Below, in pieces: positions 8,138-16,783 of a DNA stretch of 36,663 nt (positions are counted from its first letter, which is position 1; every line of letters starts with the position of its first letter). Source of the DNA: Rhodothermus sp. (GTDB lineage Bacteria; Bacteroidota; Rhodothermia; Rhodothermales; Rhodothermaceae); contig JALSJJ010000251.1 in NCBI GenBank assembly GCA_026989375.1, positions 1 to 36,663 of the forward strand. The letters are read 5' to 3'. The translations under genes were made by a program, and so were the position numbers. The notes under the pieces were generated by a model. The model searched no databases. It saw only the letters and a program-made list of their open reading frames with translations, and was not told the DNA's origin.

Positions 8138-8965
8138 ATGCGTCGCCTTACCCTGCTAAGCCTGCTGATGCTTGCGGTAAGCTGTCGGCCGCAACCAGAA
8201 GCCCCCCGTCCGATCGAGTGGACGACTCTGCCTCCTCCCGGTTACGAGGTGCTCGACCTGAGCTATGCCTACGACGATTCAACCATCTACTGGCCAACTG
8301 CTGAAGGCTTTCAGCTGCGCATCGACCACCGCGGCTACACTGAAGCAGGCTATTACTATGAAGCGAACACGTTCTGCACGGCCGAACACGGAGGCACGCA
8401 CATAGACGCTCCGGTGCACTTTGCGGAAGGCAAGTGGAGCGTGGACGAAATCCCGCTCACCCAGCTCATGGGACCTGCCGTTGTCATCGATGTGTCGGAA
8501 AAAGCGCTGAACGACCGCGATTACCAGATTCAAGTGGCCGACTTTGAAGCCTGGGAAGCCGAGCACGGCCCCATTCCGGAAGGTGCCATCATCCTGCTAC
8601 GCACCGGCTATGGCCGCTTCTGGCCCGACCGCACGCGCTATATGGGCACCGACGCACGCGGTCCGGAAGCCGTTGCGCAGCTACATTTCCCCGGCTTGCA
8701 CCCTGAAGCTGCCCGCTGGCTGCTTGCAAACCGCCGGCCTAAAGCGGTCGGCATCGATACCCCCAGCATCGATTATGGCCAGTCTACTCGTTTTGAGACC
8801 CATCAGGTGCTTTTTGCCGAAAATATCCCCGCCTTCGAGAACGTTGCCCACCTGGATCGCCTGCCACCACGTGGCACGCTGCTTATTGCACTCCCCATGA
8901 AGATCGGGCGTGGAAGCGGCGGTCCACTGCGCATCCTGGCCCTGGTGCCCACAACAACAGGCTAA
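8138..8965 (+). CDS. Cyclase/kynurenine-formamidase-family metal hydrolase carried as a lipoprotein
   Basis: The ATG at 8138 gives 275 residues. The reading frame stays open upstream into lpdA, but 8138 is the only start that gives a signal peptide. The sequence opens with a short lipoprotein signal, LAVSC, with Cys16 as the modified residue. The family signature HGGTHIDAPVHF follows, with likely metal ligands His84, His88, Asp90 and His94. Known members are mostly cytosolic and hydrolyse N-formylkynurenine or cyclic amides and esters with a divalent metal; the natural substrate here is unknown. The lipobox puts this one outside the cytoplasm, on the inner or outer membrane. It lies directly upstream of a complete SusC/SusD pair on the same strand, separated by about 180 bases with its own regulatory signals. 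Confidence 0.87.
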   Translation: MRRLTLLSLLMLAVSCRPQPEAPRPIEWTTLPPPGYEVLDLSYAYDDSTIYWPTAEGFQLRIDHRGYTEAGYYYEANTFCTAEHGGTHIDAPVHFAEGKWSVDEIPLTQLMGPAVVIDVSEKALNDRDYQIQVADFEAWEAEHGPIPEGAIILLRTGYGRFWPDRTRYMGTDARGPEAVAQLHFPGLHPEAARWLLANRRPKAVGIDTPSIDYGQSTRFETHQVLFAENIPAFENVAHLDRLPPRGTLLIALPMKIGRGSGGPLRILALVPTTTG

Positions 8966-8967
8966 TG

Positions 8968-8990
8968 ACCCCATGCGGGGTATCGTATTT
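8968..8990 (+). terminator. Weak terminator candidate after the cyclase-family gene
   Basis: A 5-bp stem ACCCC/GGGGT with a 4-base loop (8968-8981) is followed a few bases later by TTTT (8987-8990). The short stem and offset T-run make it a weak candidate. Confidence 0.35.
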
Positions 8991-9031
8991 TAAGACCAAA
9001 ATATCCCCATTTTCCATCCCAACGGTTGCTA

Positions 9032-9049
9032 CGACCGACTGAACGGTCG
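9032..9049. promoter_or_regulatory. Palindromic operator candidate (TetR-like dyad) upstream of the second SusC/SusD pair
   Basis: CGACCG and CGGTCG form a perfect 6-bp dyad separated by six bases. It lies about 30 bases upstream of the proposed -33 element of the receptor gene. Dyads with ACCG/CGGT arms are seen in operators of several TetR-family repressors. No regulator gene is encoded nearby, so the binding protein is unknown. Confidence 0.35.
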
Positions 9050-9078
9050 GGAAAAGGTGTTCTCTGGTTTTTTCATTT

Positions 9079-9110
9079 TTTGATTTTTTCTTCAGAAAAG
9101 GCTATTTAGC
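9079..9110 (+). promoter_or_regulatory. Promoter candidate for the second SusC/SusD operon
   Basis: TTTG (9079-9082), a 20-base spacer and TATTTAGC (9103-9110) give the right Bacteroidota spacing, but the -7 element is only a partial match. The receptor ATG is 37 bases downstream. The flanking T-rich tract (about 9068-9090) is unusual for this GC-rich segment. Confidence 0.35.
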
Positions 9111-9146
9111 CCCTGTGCTACACTTTTTCACAAACCATGGAGTGTT

Positions 9147-12137
9147 ATGCGTTCTTGGTTGTTGGCCTGGCTGCTTATCTGGGCCCTTCCGGCCCTTCCT
9201 GCATGGAGTCAACGTATTGTTGAAGGAACCGTTGTCGATGCCCGATCGGGCGATCCCCTTCCAGGCGTTAGCATTGTGCTGAAAGGCACGATGCAGGGGA
9301 CCACCACGGACGTGGATGGGCATTTCTCCATTGAATTGCCCATGGGGCCCCAGGTCCTCGTCTTTTCCTTTGTGGGCTACCGCACGCAGGAGGTAACCGT
9401 CTCACCCGAGATGACCTCCTTAGCGATTCGCCTGGAAGAAGATGTGCTGGGGCTTGAGGAAGTTGTGGTCACCGGCCTGGCCACTTCGGTGCGACGGAGT
9501 AATCTGGCCCATGCCGTCGCCACCATCAACGCAGCGGAGCTGGCGGAGATAACCGCCCAGCCCACGCTGGACGCTGCGCTCAGTGGAAAAGTTACCGGCG
9601 CGTATATCAGTGCTTACAGTGGCGCACCCGGTGGCGGGTTATCCATCAAGCTACGAGGCATCTCCACCATTAACGGAAACGCACAGCCCCTGTTTGTAGT
9701 CGACGGGGTACTGATCGACAACTCCCAGATTCAGAGCGGCGTCGATGCGGTCACCAATGCCACAGGCGGGGGTAGCGGCATCGCCCAAGATAACCCGGTA
9801 AACCGCATTGCCGATCTAAACCCGGAGGATATCGAATCGGTAGAAATTCTTAAGGGCGCTTCTGCGGCCGCCTTGTATGGAGCGCGCGCCTCCAATGGGG
9901 TGGTGATCATTCGCACTAAGCGAGGGCGCCCCGGACAGACCGTCGTACGCATCCGCCAGGAGGTCGGCTTTAATGAGATTTCCAAACGGCTGGGAACACG
10001 TACCTTTACCGAAGAGACCGCTCTCGAATTTTTTGGTCCAAAAGGATTGGAAGAGTTCCGGGCCGCCGTAAACGGTCGGGGCTTCTACGACTATGAAGAC
10101 TTGCTCTATGGACAGCGCGGGCTGTTGTACCGGACCAGTCTGTCGGTCAGTGGGGGCACCGAGCGCACCCAGTTCTACGCTTCGGGCCTGTTGCATAACG
10201 AGGAGGGCATTGTCCGTCGTACAGGTTATGACAAATACAGTCTTCGGCTCAATTTAAGCCATCGTCTGACCGAGCGTATTCACCTTGAAATGACGACCAA
10301 CTATGTCCGCGCGGCCACCCGACGTGGCCTGACCGGCAATGACAACTCGGGAACCACCTTTGGCATCTCGCTCGCGGCTACCCCGAACTTTGTTTATCTC
10401 CTGCCTGACGAAAACGGCATTTACCCGGACCACCCCTTCAACTCGGCCAATCCCTTGCAGACAGCCGCTTTGATGAAAAACGAGGAGACCGTAAACCGCT
10501 TTATTGGTTCTGGACGCTTGCGGATCAACCTGTTACGTCAGGCGCGTCAGGCCTTGCAGATCATTCTGGAAGGGGGCGCAGACTTCTACAACCTGGAAAA
10601 TGATGCCCGCTTTCCGGTCGAACTTCAGTTCGAGCGGCTCAACGTAGATGGCCGCGGCCCGGGCACGCTTATCCTGCGCGAAGCCAACACCTTCAACACC
10701 AACTGGCGTCTGCTCCTGGTTCATACCTGGACACCGGCCACCCTGGATTTTACGCTGACCTCACAGGGAGGGCTGACCGGTGCAAACTTTGACCAGAACC
10801 AGTTGCTCTTCGTAGCTGACGGCCTTGTGCCCGGCCAGCAGAATCTGGACCAGGCATCGACCATCTCGCAGGAACAAACGCGCCAGTTTCAGCGAGATCG
10901 CAGCTTCTTCTTCCAGGAAGAAGCCAACTGGGCTGATCGTTTGATTGTAACGGTGGGCCTTCGAGGAGATAAAAGCTCGATCAATGGTAATGTCAACCGA
11001 TTCTTTCTCTATCCCAAAGCTTCTCTGGCCATCAATTTGCATCAATTCCCGTTCTGGCGCTGGCCTGCCATTGACCAGCTCAAACTACGGTTAGCCTGGG
11101 GCCAGACCGGCAATATCGCCGGCTTTGGAATCAAGTATACTTCTTTTGATCCCACCGTCATTGGTGGTCAAGCGGGTTCTATCATCAGCCCTCGACGCGG
11201 GTTTGAAAATGTAAAACCGGAACGCCAAACGGAGCTCGAAGGTGGGGTTGACGTAGCGCTCTTCAACGGGCGGGCTGCCCTGGAATTTACGCTTTATCGT
11301 AAGGTCATCACCGACCTGCTGCTCCAACGTGAAGTAGAGCCGTCTACCGGCTTTGGGCTGGAAACCTTCAATGGCGGCGAACTGGAAAACGTGGGTCTGG
11401 AAATAGGCCTTTCGCTGATTCCGGTTGATCGCCCGAACCTGCGCTGGATCAGCCAGATCCGATTCTGGACCAATCGGGCAACGGTTACCCGGCTGCCTGT
11501 TCCTCCATTTCGTGCTCTGGGCGGCGGCTTTGGAGCCACACTGGGCGAAATTCGCATTGAGGAAGGCCAGAGTCCCACTCAGATTGTGGGGATCGACGAC
11601 ATCGACGGAGATGGCCGCCCTGACGGCGTATTTAAGCTGGGGGATGTCGCCCCCAAGTTTCAGCTATCGCTCTCGAATGAATGGTCCATTGCCCGCCGGT
11701 TGACCCTTTCCGTGCTGGCCCATTGGAAATACGGAGGGGATAACCTGAACCTGACCATGCTGTTGTACGATCTGTTTGGTACCAGCCCGGACTTCGACAA
11801 GGACGACGACGGAGATGGCATTCCGAACGGCGTCGAACGGGTCAGCTTACTGGGGGTCTCGGCACGTCCCTTTGTACAGAATGCTTCTTATTTCCGCATT
11901 CGAGAAATCGGGCTGTACTATGATGTGCCGCTGAAGCGTCTCTGGCCCACGCTGGGTCAGACGGTACGACGGCTTCGCATTGGCATTTCGGCCCGTAATC
12001 CCATAACCATAACGCCTTATGCCAGCTATGATCCGGAAGTGAACAACTTTGGCACGCAGCCAGTCGCCGACGGCGTTGAGGTAACCCCCTACCCCGCTTA
12101 CCGGACTTTCCTGTTTTATCTGGGTTTTGAACTCTAA
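9147..12137 (+). CDS. SusC/RagA-family TonB-dependent outer-membrane receptor (complete)
   Basis: The 996-residue receptor is complete. It has a signal peptide ending PAWSQ (residue 22), a carboxypeptidase-regulatory-like beta-sandwich (about 23-105, starting IVEGTVVDARSGDPLPGVS) and a TonB-box-like segment EEVVVTG. The plug runs to about residue 250, with the SusC hallmarks SIKLRGISTING, PLFVVDGV and ALYGARASNGVVIIRTKRG. A 22-strand-type barrel follows, with late motifs NVKPERQTELEGGVD and two acidic NGDG-like loops. It imports a nutrient across the outer membrane with energy from TonB-ExbB-ExbD. The SusD partner starts 11 bases downstream. No glycoside hydrolase or peptidase lies alongside, so this is not a typical polysaccharide utilisation locus and the substrate is open. 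Confidence 0.96.
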   Translation: MRSWLLAWLLIWALPALPAWSQRIVEGTVVDARSGDPLPGVSIVLKGTMQGTTTDVDGHFSIELPMGPQVLVFSFVGYRTQEVTVSPEMTSLAIRLEEDVLGLEEVVVTGLATSVRRSNLAHAVATINAAELAEITAQPTLDAALSGKVTGAYISAYSGAPGGGLSIKLRGISTINGNAQPLFVVDGVLIDNSQIQSGVDAVTNATGGGSGIAQDNPVNRIADLNPEDIESVEILKGASAAALYGARASNGVVIIRTKRGRPGQTVVRIRQEVGFNEISKRLGTRTFTEETALEFFGPKGLEEFRAAVNGRGFYDYEDLLYGQRGLLYRTSLSVSGGTERTQFYASGLLHNEEGIVRRTGYDKYSLRLNLSHRLTERIHLEMTTNYVRAATRRGLTGNDNSGTTFGISLAATPNFVYLLPDENGIYPDHPFNSANPLQTAALMKNEETVNRFIGSGRLRINLLRQARQALQIILEGGADFYNLENDARFPVELQFERLNVDGRGPGTLILREANTFNTNWRLLLVHTWTPATLDFTLTSQGGLTGANFDQNQLLFVADGLVPGQQNLDQASTISQEQTRQFQRDRSFFFQEEANWADRLIVTVGLRGDKSSINGNVNRFFLYPKASLAINLHQFPFWRWPAIDQLKLRLAWGQTGNIAGFGIKYTSFDPTVIGGQAGSIISPRRGFENVKPERQTELEGGVDVALFNGRAALEFTLYRKVITDLLLQREVEPSTGFGLETFNGGELENVGLEIGLSLIPVDRPNLRWISQIRFWTNRATVTRLPVPPFRALGGGFGATLGEIRIEEGQSPTQIVGIDDIDGDGRPDGVFKLGDVAPKFQLSLSNEWSIARRLTLSVLAHWKYGGDNLNLTMLLYDLFGTSPDFDKDDDGDGIPNGVERVSLLGVSARPFVQNASYFRIREIGLYYDVPLKRLWPTLGQTVRRLRIGISARNPITITPYASYDPEVNNFGTQPVADGVEVTPYPAYRTFLFYLGFEL

Positions 12138-12148
12138 CACATGCAGCC

Positions 12149-13474
12149 ATGCTCATGAAACGTCTGACCTGCTATACCGCGCTGTTGATGCTGCTCCTAT
12201 GGACGAGCGGCTGTGATTTGTTGACGATTGAGGATCGTCCCGATCCCAATGGACCCAGCTTAGAGGATCTGCTGCAGAATCCGACACGCGCCAAACTCGC
12301 CAACCTGGCCACCGGGATCGAATCGGCCAGCCGTTTTGAGCTGAACATTTACTTGATCGATGTCGGCATGATCGGCCGAGAATACTGGCGCTTTTCGTCT
12401 GCAGATCCTCGCTTTACGGGTGATCTGCTGGGTAAAGGAACGGCCGTGCTGGACAACAACACGTTCTATATCACGCGGCCCTGGGGCGCACGTTACCGTG
12501 TAGTGCGCAATGCGCACATATTACTGGAGGCGCTTGCCAATGCCGCCGACCTGAGCGACGCCGAAAAACGCGCCCTGGCCGGCTTTGCTAAAACCTTCAT
12601 CGCATATCAGTTACTTTTGAATCTGAATCTGACTTACGACAATGGCATCCGGGTCGATGTCTCCGGCCCTGAACCTGGACCAATTGTTTCTCGCAGCGAA
12701 GCGTTGGCCTTTATCGCCAGCCTGCTGGATGAGGCGGCCCAGGACCTTTCGGCCGGTGGCGATGCCTTCCCCTTCCCGCTGTCTTCAGGCTTTGCGGGAT
12801 TCGATACCCCGGCCACGTTCCGTCAGTTCAACCGCGCGCTGGCCGCGCGGGTCGCTGCTTACCGTGAGCAATTCGACCAGGTGTTGACGCTGTTGGCCGA
12901 CTCATTTTACGATCCGGATGGAGACCTGAAAACCGGCGTCTATCATAGCTTTTCTACGGCGGCAGGCGACATGGTCAATCCGCTCTTTTTCGATCCCAAT
13001 GCCCCGGCTGGAGATGCGCTGGTCGCCCATCCTTCTTTCGCTGCTGAAATTGAAGCTGGCGACCAACGCCTGAGCAAAGTAGTGCTTCGGGAAGAACCCG
13101 CCTCGCTGGATGGACTTACTTCTAACTATGGTTTCTATGTCTATCCCGCTGCCGACGCACCTATTCCAATCATCCGCAATGCAGAATTGATTTTACTGGC
13201 CGCTGAAGCCCATATCCAGCTGGGGGACCTGGACACGGCCGTGTCGTTACTCAACCGGATCCGCAACGCGGCAGGCCTTCCTGACTATGCTGGCCCGCTG
13301 ACGCAGGAAGCCCTGCTTGACGAGATGCTTCACCAGCGTCGTTATGAGCTCTACGGCGAGGGGCATCGCTGGATCGATCTGCGGCGCTATAACCGGCTGG
13401 ATGAGCTGCCCATCGATCGGCCCGGTGATGACGTCTGGCGTCAATTTCCCATTCCGGCCACAGAAAATCTGTAA
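12149..13474 (+). CDS. SusD/RagB-family outer-membrane nutrient-binding lipoprotein
   Basis: The 441-residue product starts with a lipoprotein signal ending WTSGC (Cys22). A second ATG two codons later (12155) is an equally good start. TPR-like helices follow (RNAELILLAAEAHIQLGDLDTA), and the C-terminal part carries the SusD signature RRYELYGEGHRWIDLRRYNR. It would lie on the cell surface as the substrate-capturing lid of the receptor encoded 11 bases upstream. A strong terminator 26 bases after the stop ends the operon. The clear C-terminal signature makes it a more canonical SusD than the protein encoded at 1248-2738. Confidence 0.95.
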   Translation: MLMKRLTCYTALLMLLLWTSGCDLLTIEDRPDPNGPSLEDLLQNPTRAKLANLATGIESASRFELNIYLIDVGMIGREYWRFSSADPRFTGDLLGKGTAVLDNNTFYITRPWGARYRVVRNAHILLEALANAADLSDAEKRALAGFAKTFIAYQLLLNLNLTYDNGIRVDVSGPEPGPIVSRSEALAFIASLLDEAAQDLSAGGDAFPFPLSSGFAGFDTPATFRQFNRALAARVAAYREQFDQVLTLLADSFYDPDGDLKTGVYHSFSTAAGDMVNPLFFDPNAPAGDALVAHPSFAAEIEAGDQRLSKVVLREEPASLDGLTSNYGFYVYPAADAPIPIIRNAELILLAAEAHIQLGDLDTAVSLLNRIRNAAGLPDYAGPLTQEALLDEMLHQRRYELYGEGHRWIDLRRYNRLDELPIDRPGDDVWRQFPIPATENL

Positions 13475-13500
13475 CTGAGGATTACGGTTCTCTCAGAAGA

Positions 13501-13533
13501 GGCCGGGACCTGAGAGGGGTCCCGGCCTTTTTT
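13501..13533 (+). terminator. Rho-independent terminator of the second SusC/SusD operon
   Basis: A perfect 10-bp GC-rich stem (13501-13510 with 13518-13527) encloses a 7-base loop and is followed by six T. The rest of the gap to 13731 shows only the hairpin at 13678-13705. Confidence 0.95.
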
Positions 13534-13677
13534 CGCCAGTCCCAGTGACCGGCTGCGACATCACCCGCCAGAGAAGCCGGAGCTTCCAGCGATCCTGAGG
13601 CTACCCTCCTGCAACGGTAATGGTTGGCGAACTGTCCGTAGTAGATTGTTCCGTACCCTTCTCAGGTATAAACATAT

Positions 13678-13705
13678 AGGGCGGCCGGCTGTGGTCGGCC
13701 GCCCT
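13678..13705 (-). terminator. Strong hairpin at the 3' end of the acyl-CoA dehydrogenase gene
   Basis: A perfect 10-bp stem (13678-13687 with 13696-13705) encloses an 8-base loop, 27 bases beyond the stop codon of the minus-strand gene. On that strand the following bases are TATATGTTTATA rather than a T-run, so it may act as a weak terminator or a 3'-end stabiliser. Confidence 0.5.
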
Positions 13706-13731
13706 GCATGGAGGCATCCCCGGAGCAACCG

Positions 13732-15753
13732 CTATGCTTTCGAGCGGGCAGGCGACGATTCTGCGGGGGCCCCATCCCCACCCGTTGTCACGTAGCGGTC
13801 GCCAGGGAACTGCTTGATATGTTCCTTCTGCACGGGTTTACCGGTACCTTTGGCTACAGGCGAAGCCTCATGGATATAGTAATCCTGGTTGGGCAGGGCA
13901 TCGACGTAGCGTAGCGTAGCCTGCGCAGCCCGGCGCATGCTGGCATCTCCGTTACGACGCAGCAGCCCCAGATTCTGCTGAATCCGAATCTCCAATAGAT
14001 CAAACAGGTGTTCAAAGGCGGCCCGGTCTTTCTCAAAGGCAACACCTGAAGCGCCCTGGCGTAGCTGCCGATCCATGTCCGAAAGCGCAGCACTCAGCGC
14101 AAACAGATACATGGCATTATCGGCCAATCGTGCCTGCTGCGCCTGTCGGGCCACGATGGCATCTCCTTCCCACTTGCTCAGCAGCTTGAAATAGTGCGTA
14201 TGCTGTTGCACCAAGCGGGCCAGCCGGTCAGCCCAGGGACGCAGACTCGGATGCACGCGGCGAATACGCGGGGCCTCGGGGCGAATCCCCAGAAAGAGTT
14301 CCGCGGCCAGCGGAACAGCCCGCCGCAAAAGCGCCGGGTTAAATGCATTGCGCACAATGCGCTGCAGGTTTTCTATCGGCGACTGATCGCGATCCCATCC
14401 CAGCGCCTGCTTGATGGCCAGCATCTGTTCGGCCAGTTGCTTGCCCCCATAGCCAAAGATATACGACTGCATGACTTCATTTGCCCCCTCCACAATGCGG
14501 TGGATGCGGTGATCGCGCCAGACCCGTTCCATCTCATTTTCGGTCATATAGCCTTCGCCCCCCATGATCTGCAGGGCTTCGTCGATCACCTCCCACCCCA
14601 TCTGCGAACAGAAGACCTTTGTGGCGGCCGTCTCCAGCATAATATCCGGGTCATGCCGATCCAGCATCCCGGTGGTCATGTACAGCAGGGCCCGCATGCC
14701 GTAGGTCAGGGCCGCCATTTTGGCAATCTTCTGCTGGATAGCCTCAAAGTCAGCAATTGGACGTCCAAACTGATAGCGCGTCTGGGCCCACTTCGTGCTC
14801 TGCTCCATTGCCCAGGTGGCACCGCCCAGGACACCGGCCGAAAGCGTGCACCGTCCATAGTTCAGGCAGCTCAGGGCCACATTCAATCCCTTGCCCTCTT
14901 TGTGAAGCAGGTTCTCGCGCGGCACCTTCACATTGGTAAATCGGATGCGCGCCTGCCAGGTCCCCCGAATGCCGGCCTTGCTGCGATTCTTTTCGAACAC
15001 ATCCACGCCTTCCATGTCGGGCGTGACAATCAGTGCCGTCACCCGGTCCTCCTCTTTCCCTGTTTTCGGATTCTTCAGGCGTTGCTTGGCCATCACCGTC
15101 AGCACGCCGGCCAGCGCTCCAGAGGTGGACCACTTCTTTTCACCATTCAGAATGTAATACTTCCCGTCTTCACTCAGCTCGCAACGCGTCTGCTGCCCAG
15201 CCGCATCCGAGCCCACATTGGGCTCCGACAGACAGAAAGCGGCCAGCTTCTCCCGCGCGACAATCGGCAGATATTTCCGCTTCTGCTCCTCGGTGCCGAA
15301 TAGCATGATGGCCTTACAGCCAATCGACTGATGGGCAGAGACGACCACTGCCGTCGAGGCACAATAACGACCGATCAGTTCCAGCACCCGGTTGTAGCTG
15401 GTTACTCCCAGCCCCAGCCCACCGTACTCTTCAGGGATGGTAAGGCCCATCACGCCCAGTTCAAAAAGCCGCTCAAACACCCAGTCGGGGATATACTGCT
15501 CCTGATCGATCAAAATGGATGGATGCTCGTTTTTGAGATAGTCTTCCAGTCGGGCCAGCAACGCATCACACTTTTCCCGTTCTTCCCTGGAGGCTTCCGG
15601 ATACGGGAAGACCAGGTCTTCACGAAAACGCCCCCAGAAAAGGTTCTTTATGAACCCCATCTCTTCGGGCTCGGGGCCCAGCATAGCCTCAATTTCTTCG
15701 ATCATCCGGCGATCTTCCGCCGAAATGCCTTTTAGACGGCTCAGTAACGACAT
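13732..15753 (-). CDS. Acyl-CoA dehydrogenase of the long-chain (VLCAD/ACAD9-like) type
   Basis: The 673-residue flavoenzyme catalyses the first step of fatty-acid beta-oxidation, making trans-2-enoyl-CoA and passing electrons to ETF. Motifs in order: the substrate/FAD region GLTIPEEYGGLGLG (104-116), AAFCLSEPNVGSDA (171-184), LNGEKKWSTSG (202-212), RYQFGRPIADFEAIQ (326-340), DEALQIMGGEGY (391-402) and RIVEGANEVM with Glu422 at the usual catalytic-base position. About 230 residues follow the dehydrogenase core, as in VLCAD/ACAD9, where the extension serves dimerisation or membrane association; the last 50 residues look disordered. It stands alone on its strand with no other beta-oxidation or ETF gene in the window. 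Confidence 0.95.
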   Translation of the reverse strand: MSLLSRLKGISAEDRRMIEEIEAMLGPEPEEMGFIKNLFWGRFREDLVFPYPEASREEREKCDALLARLEDYLKNEHPSILIDQEQYIPDWVFERLFELGVMGLTIPEEYGGLGLGVTSYNRVLELIGRYCASTAVVVSAHQSIGCKAIMLFGTEEQKRKYLPIVAREKLAAFCLSEPNVGSDAAGQQTRCELSEDGKYYILNGEKKWSTSGALAGVLTVMAKQRLKNPKTGKEEDRVTALIVTPDMEGVDVFEKNRSKAGIRGTWQARIRFTNVKVPRENLLHKEGKGLNVALSCLNYGRCTLSAGVLGGATWAMEQSTKWAQTRYQFGRPIADFEAIQQKIAKMAALTYGMRALLYMTTGMLDRHDPDIMLETAATKVFCSQMGWEVIDEALQIMGGEGYMTENEMERVWRDHRIHRIVEGANEVMQSYIFGYGGKQLAEQMLAIKQALGWDRDQSPIENLQRIVRNAFNPALLRRAVPLAAELFLGIRPEAPRIRRVHPSLRPWADRLARLVQQHTHYFKLLSKWEGDAIVARQAQQARLADNAMYLFALSAALSDMDRQLRQGASGVAFEKDRAAFEHLFDLLEIRIQQNLGLLRRNGDASMRRAAQATLRYVDALPNQDYYIHEASPVAKGTGKPVQKEHIKQFPGDRYVTTGGDGAPAESSPARSKA

Positions 15754-15932
15754 GGCTACTCACGGTTTGATTGCAACGGTCAGGAAAGCGCTTCCGGTTC
15801 AGGTCAGGCAAAAAAAGCGCCTGATACCGACGCATCGGAGCCAACCTGCTTAGAAAAAAGAGGGTTCCGTTCCTTTACGCCGGACTTCTGAATTTTCCTG
15901 GCAATTCGCACAGGCTTACAGGATGTCTACCG

Positions 15933-15940
15933 TATTTTTG
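15933..15940 (+). promoter_or_regulatory. Candidate -7 promoter element of pyrF
   Basis: TATTTTTG matches TAnnTTTG exactly, 27 bases before the ATG at 15968. It lies inside the upstream extension of the pyrF frame that would begin at 15923, which supports 15968 as the true start. No good -33 TTTG is seen. Confidence 0.4.
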
Positions 15941-15967
15941 GATAGACCAAGGCCCTTACGTACACGT

Positions 15968-16783
15968 ATGTTTACCGACCGACTGCGCACACTGCAGCGC
16001 CTGAAACAGACCGTACTCTGTGTAGGACTGGATCCAGACCCTGCTCGACTCCCTCGTCCCCTGCGGCGTGAATCCAACCCGGCCACAGCCATACGCACTT
16101 TTCTAAAGCAGATCATCGATGCGACGCGGCATGTAGCCTGTGCATACAAGTTTAATCTGGCCTTTTTCGAAGCACTTGGCCGTGACGGCTGGTCGGTGCT
16201 GGAAGCCACATTGCAGCACATACCTGATGATGCGCTCACGATAGCCGACGGCAAACGCGGCGATATCGGCTCATCGGCTCGGTTTTATGCCCGTGCCGTT
16301 TTTGAACTGCTGCCGTTTGATGCCTGCACCGTTTCCCCTTACATGGGGCGTGATGCAGTTGCGCCTTTTCTGGCCTACAAAGAACGCGCGACTTTTGTGC
16401 TTACCCGTACGTCCAACCCGAGTGCGCCGGACTTTCAGGATCGTCGCTGCGACAATGAACCGCTGTATCTGGCCGTTGCCCGAACCGCTGCGCGTTGGCA
16501 TCAGGAGCTGCCAGGTACCGTCGGCCTAGTGGTAGGTGCTACCGACCCCTATGCCCTGGCTGCCGTGCACCTGGCCTGTCCCGGTCTGCCCCTCCTGATT
16601 CCCGGCGTTGGCGCACAGGGTGGCGCAATTGCGCCGATTCTACAGGTTGCTCGACGCAGCCCGGTACTGGTCAACAGCAGTCGACAGATTCTCTATGCCT
16701 CGAATCGTGACGACTTTGCCGAGGCAGCCGCTCGTGCAGCCGAAACGCTACGCAATCAGCTAAAGGAAGCGTGCCCAAGTTGA
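15968..16783 (+). CDS. pyrF: Orotidine 5'-phosphate decarboxylase, type 2 subfamily
   Basis: The enzyme converts orotidine 5'-phosphate to UMP, the last step of de novo pyrimidine synthesis. From the ATG at 15968 it has 271 residues. The motif VGLDPDP near the N-terminus and ADGKRGDIGSSA around residue 93 (catalytic Lys and Asp) identify the type 2 subfamily, together with CTVSPYMGRDAV, the phosphate-site region LVVGATDP and PGVGAQGG. An ATG at 15923 would add 15 residues unlike the family. I prefer 15968 because family members start just before the LCVGLDPDP strand and a -7 promoter match lies between the two. Its last 13 bases overlap the GTG start proposed for the DUF2851 gene. No other pyrimidine gene is adjacent. 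Confidence 0.95.
   Translation: MFTDRLRTLQRLKQTVLCVGLDPDPARLPRPLRRESNPATAIRTFLKQIIDATRHVACAYKFNLAFFEALGRDGWSVLEATLQHIPDDALTIADGKRGDIGSSARFYARAVFELLPFDACTVSPYMGRDAVAPFLAYKERATFVLTRTSNPSAPDFQDRRCDNEPLYLAVARTAARWHQELPGTVGLVVGATDPYALAAVHLACPGLPLLIPGVGAQGGAIAPILQVARRSPVLVNSSRQILYASNRDDFAEAAARAAETLRNQLKEACPS

Noticed and set aside
7090-8139. 349-codon minus-strand open frame opposite lpdA
   Set aside because: Antisense shadow of a gene with all catalytic motifs; high-GC codon bias explains the lack of stops.
14194-15303. 369-codon plus-strand open frame opposite the acyl-CoA dehydrogenase gene
   Set aside because: It is a shadow of a gene with a full motif set. The translation is rich in His, Gln, Arg and Pro and has no recognisable domain.
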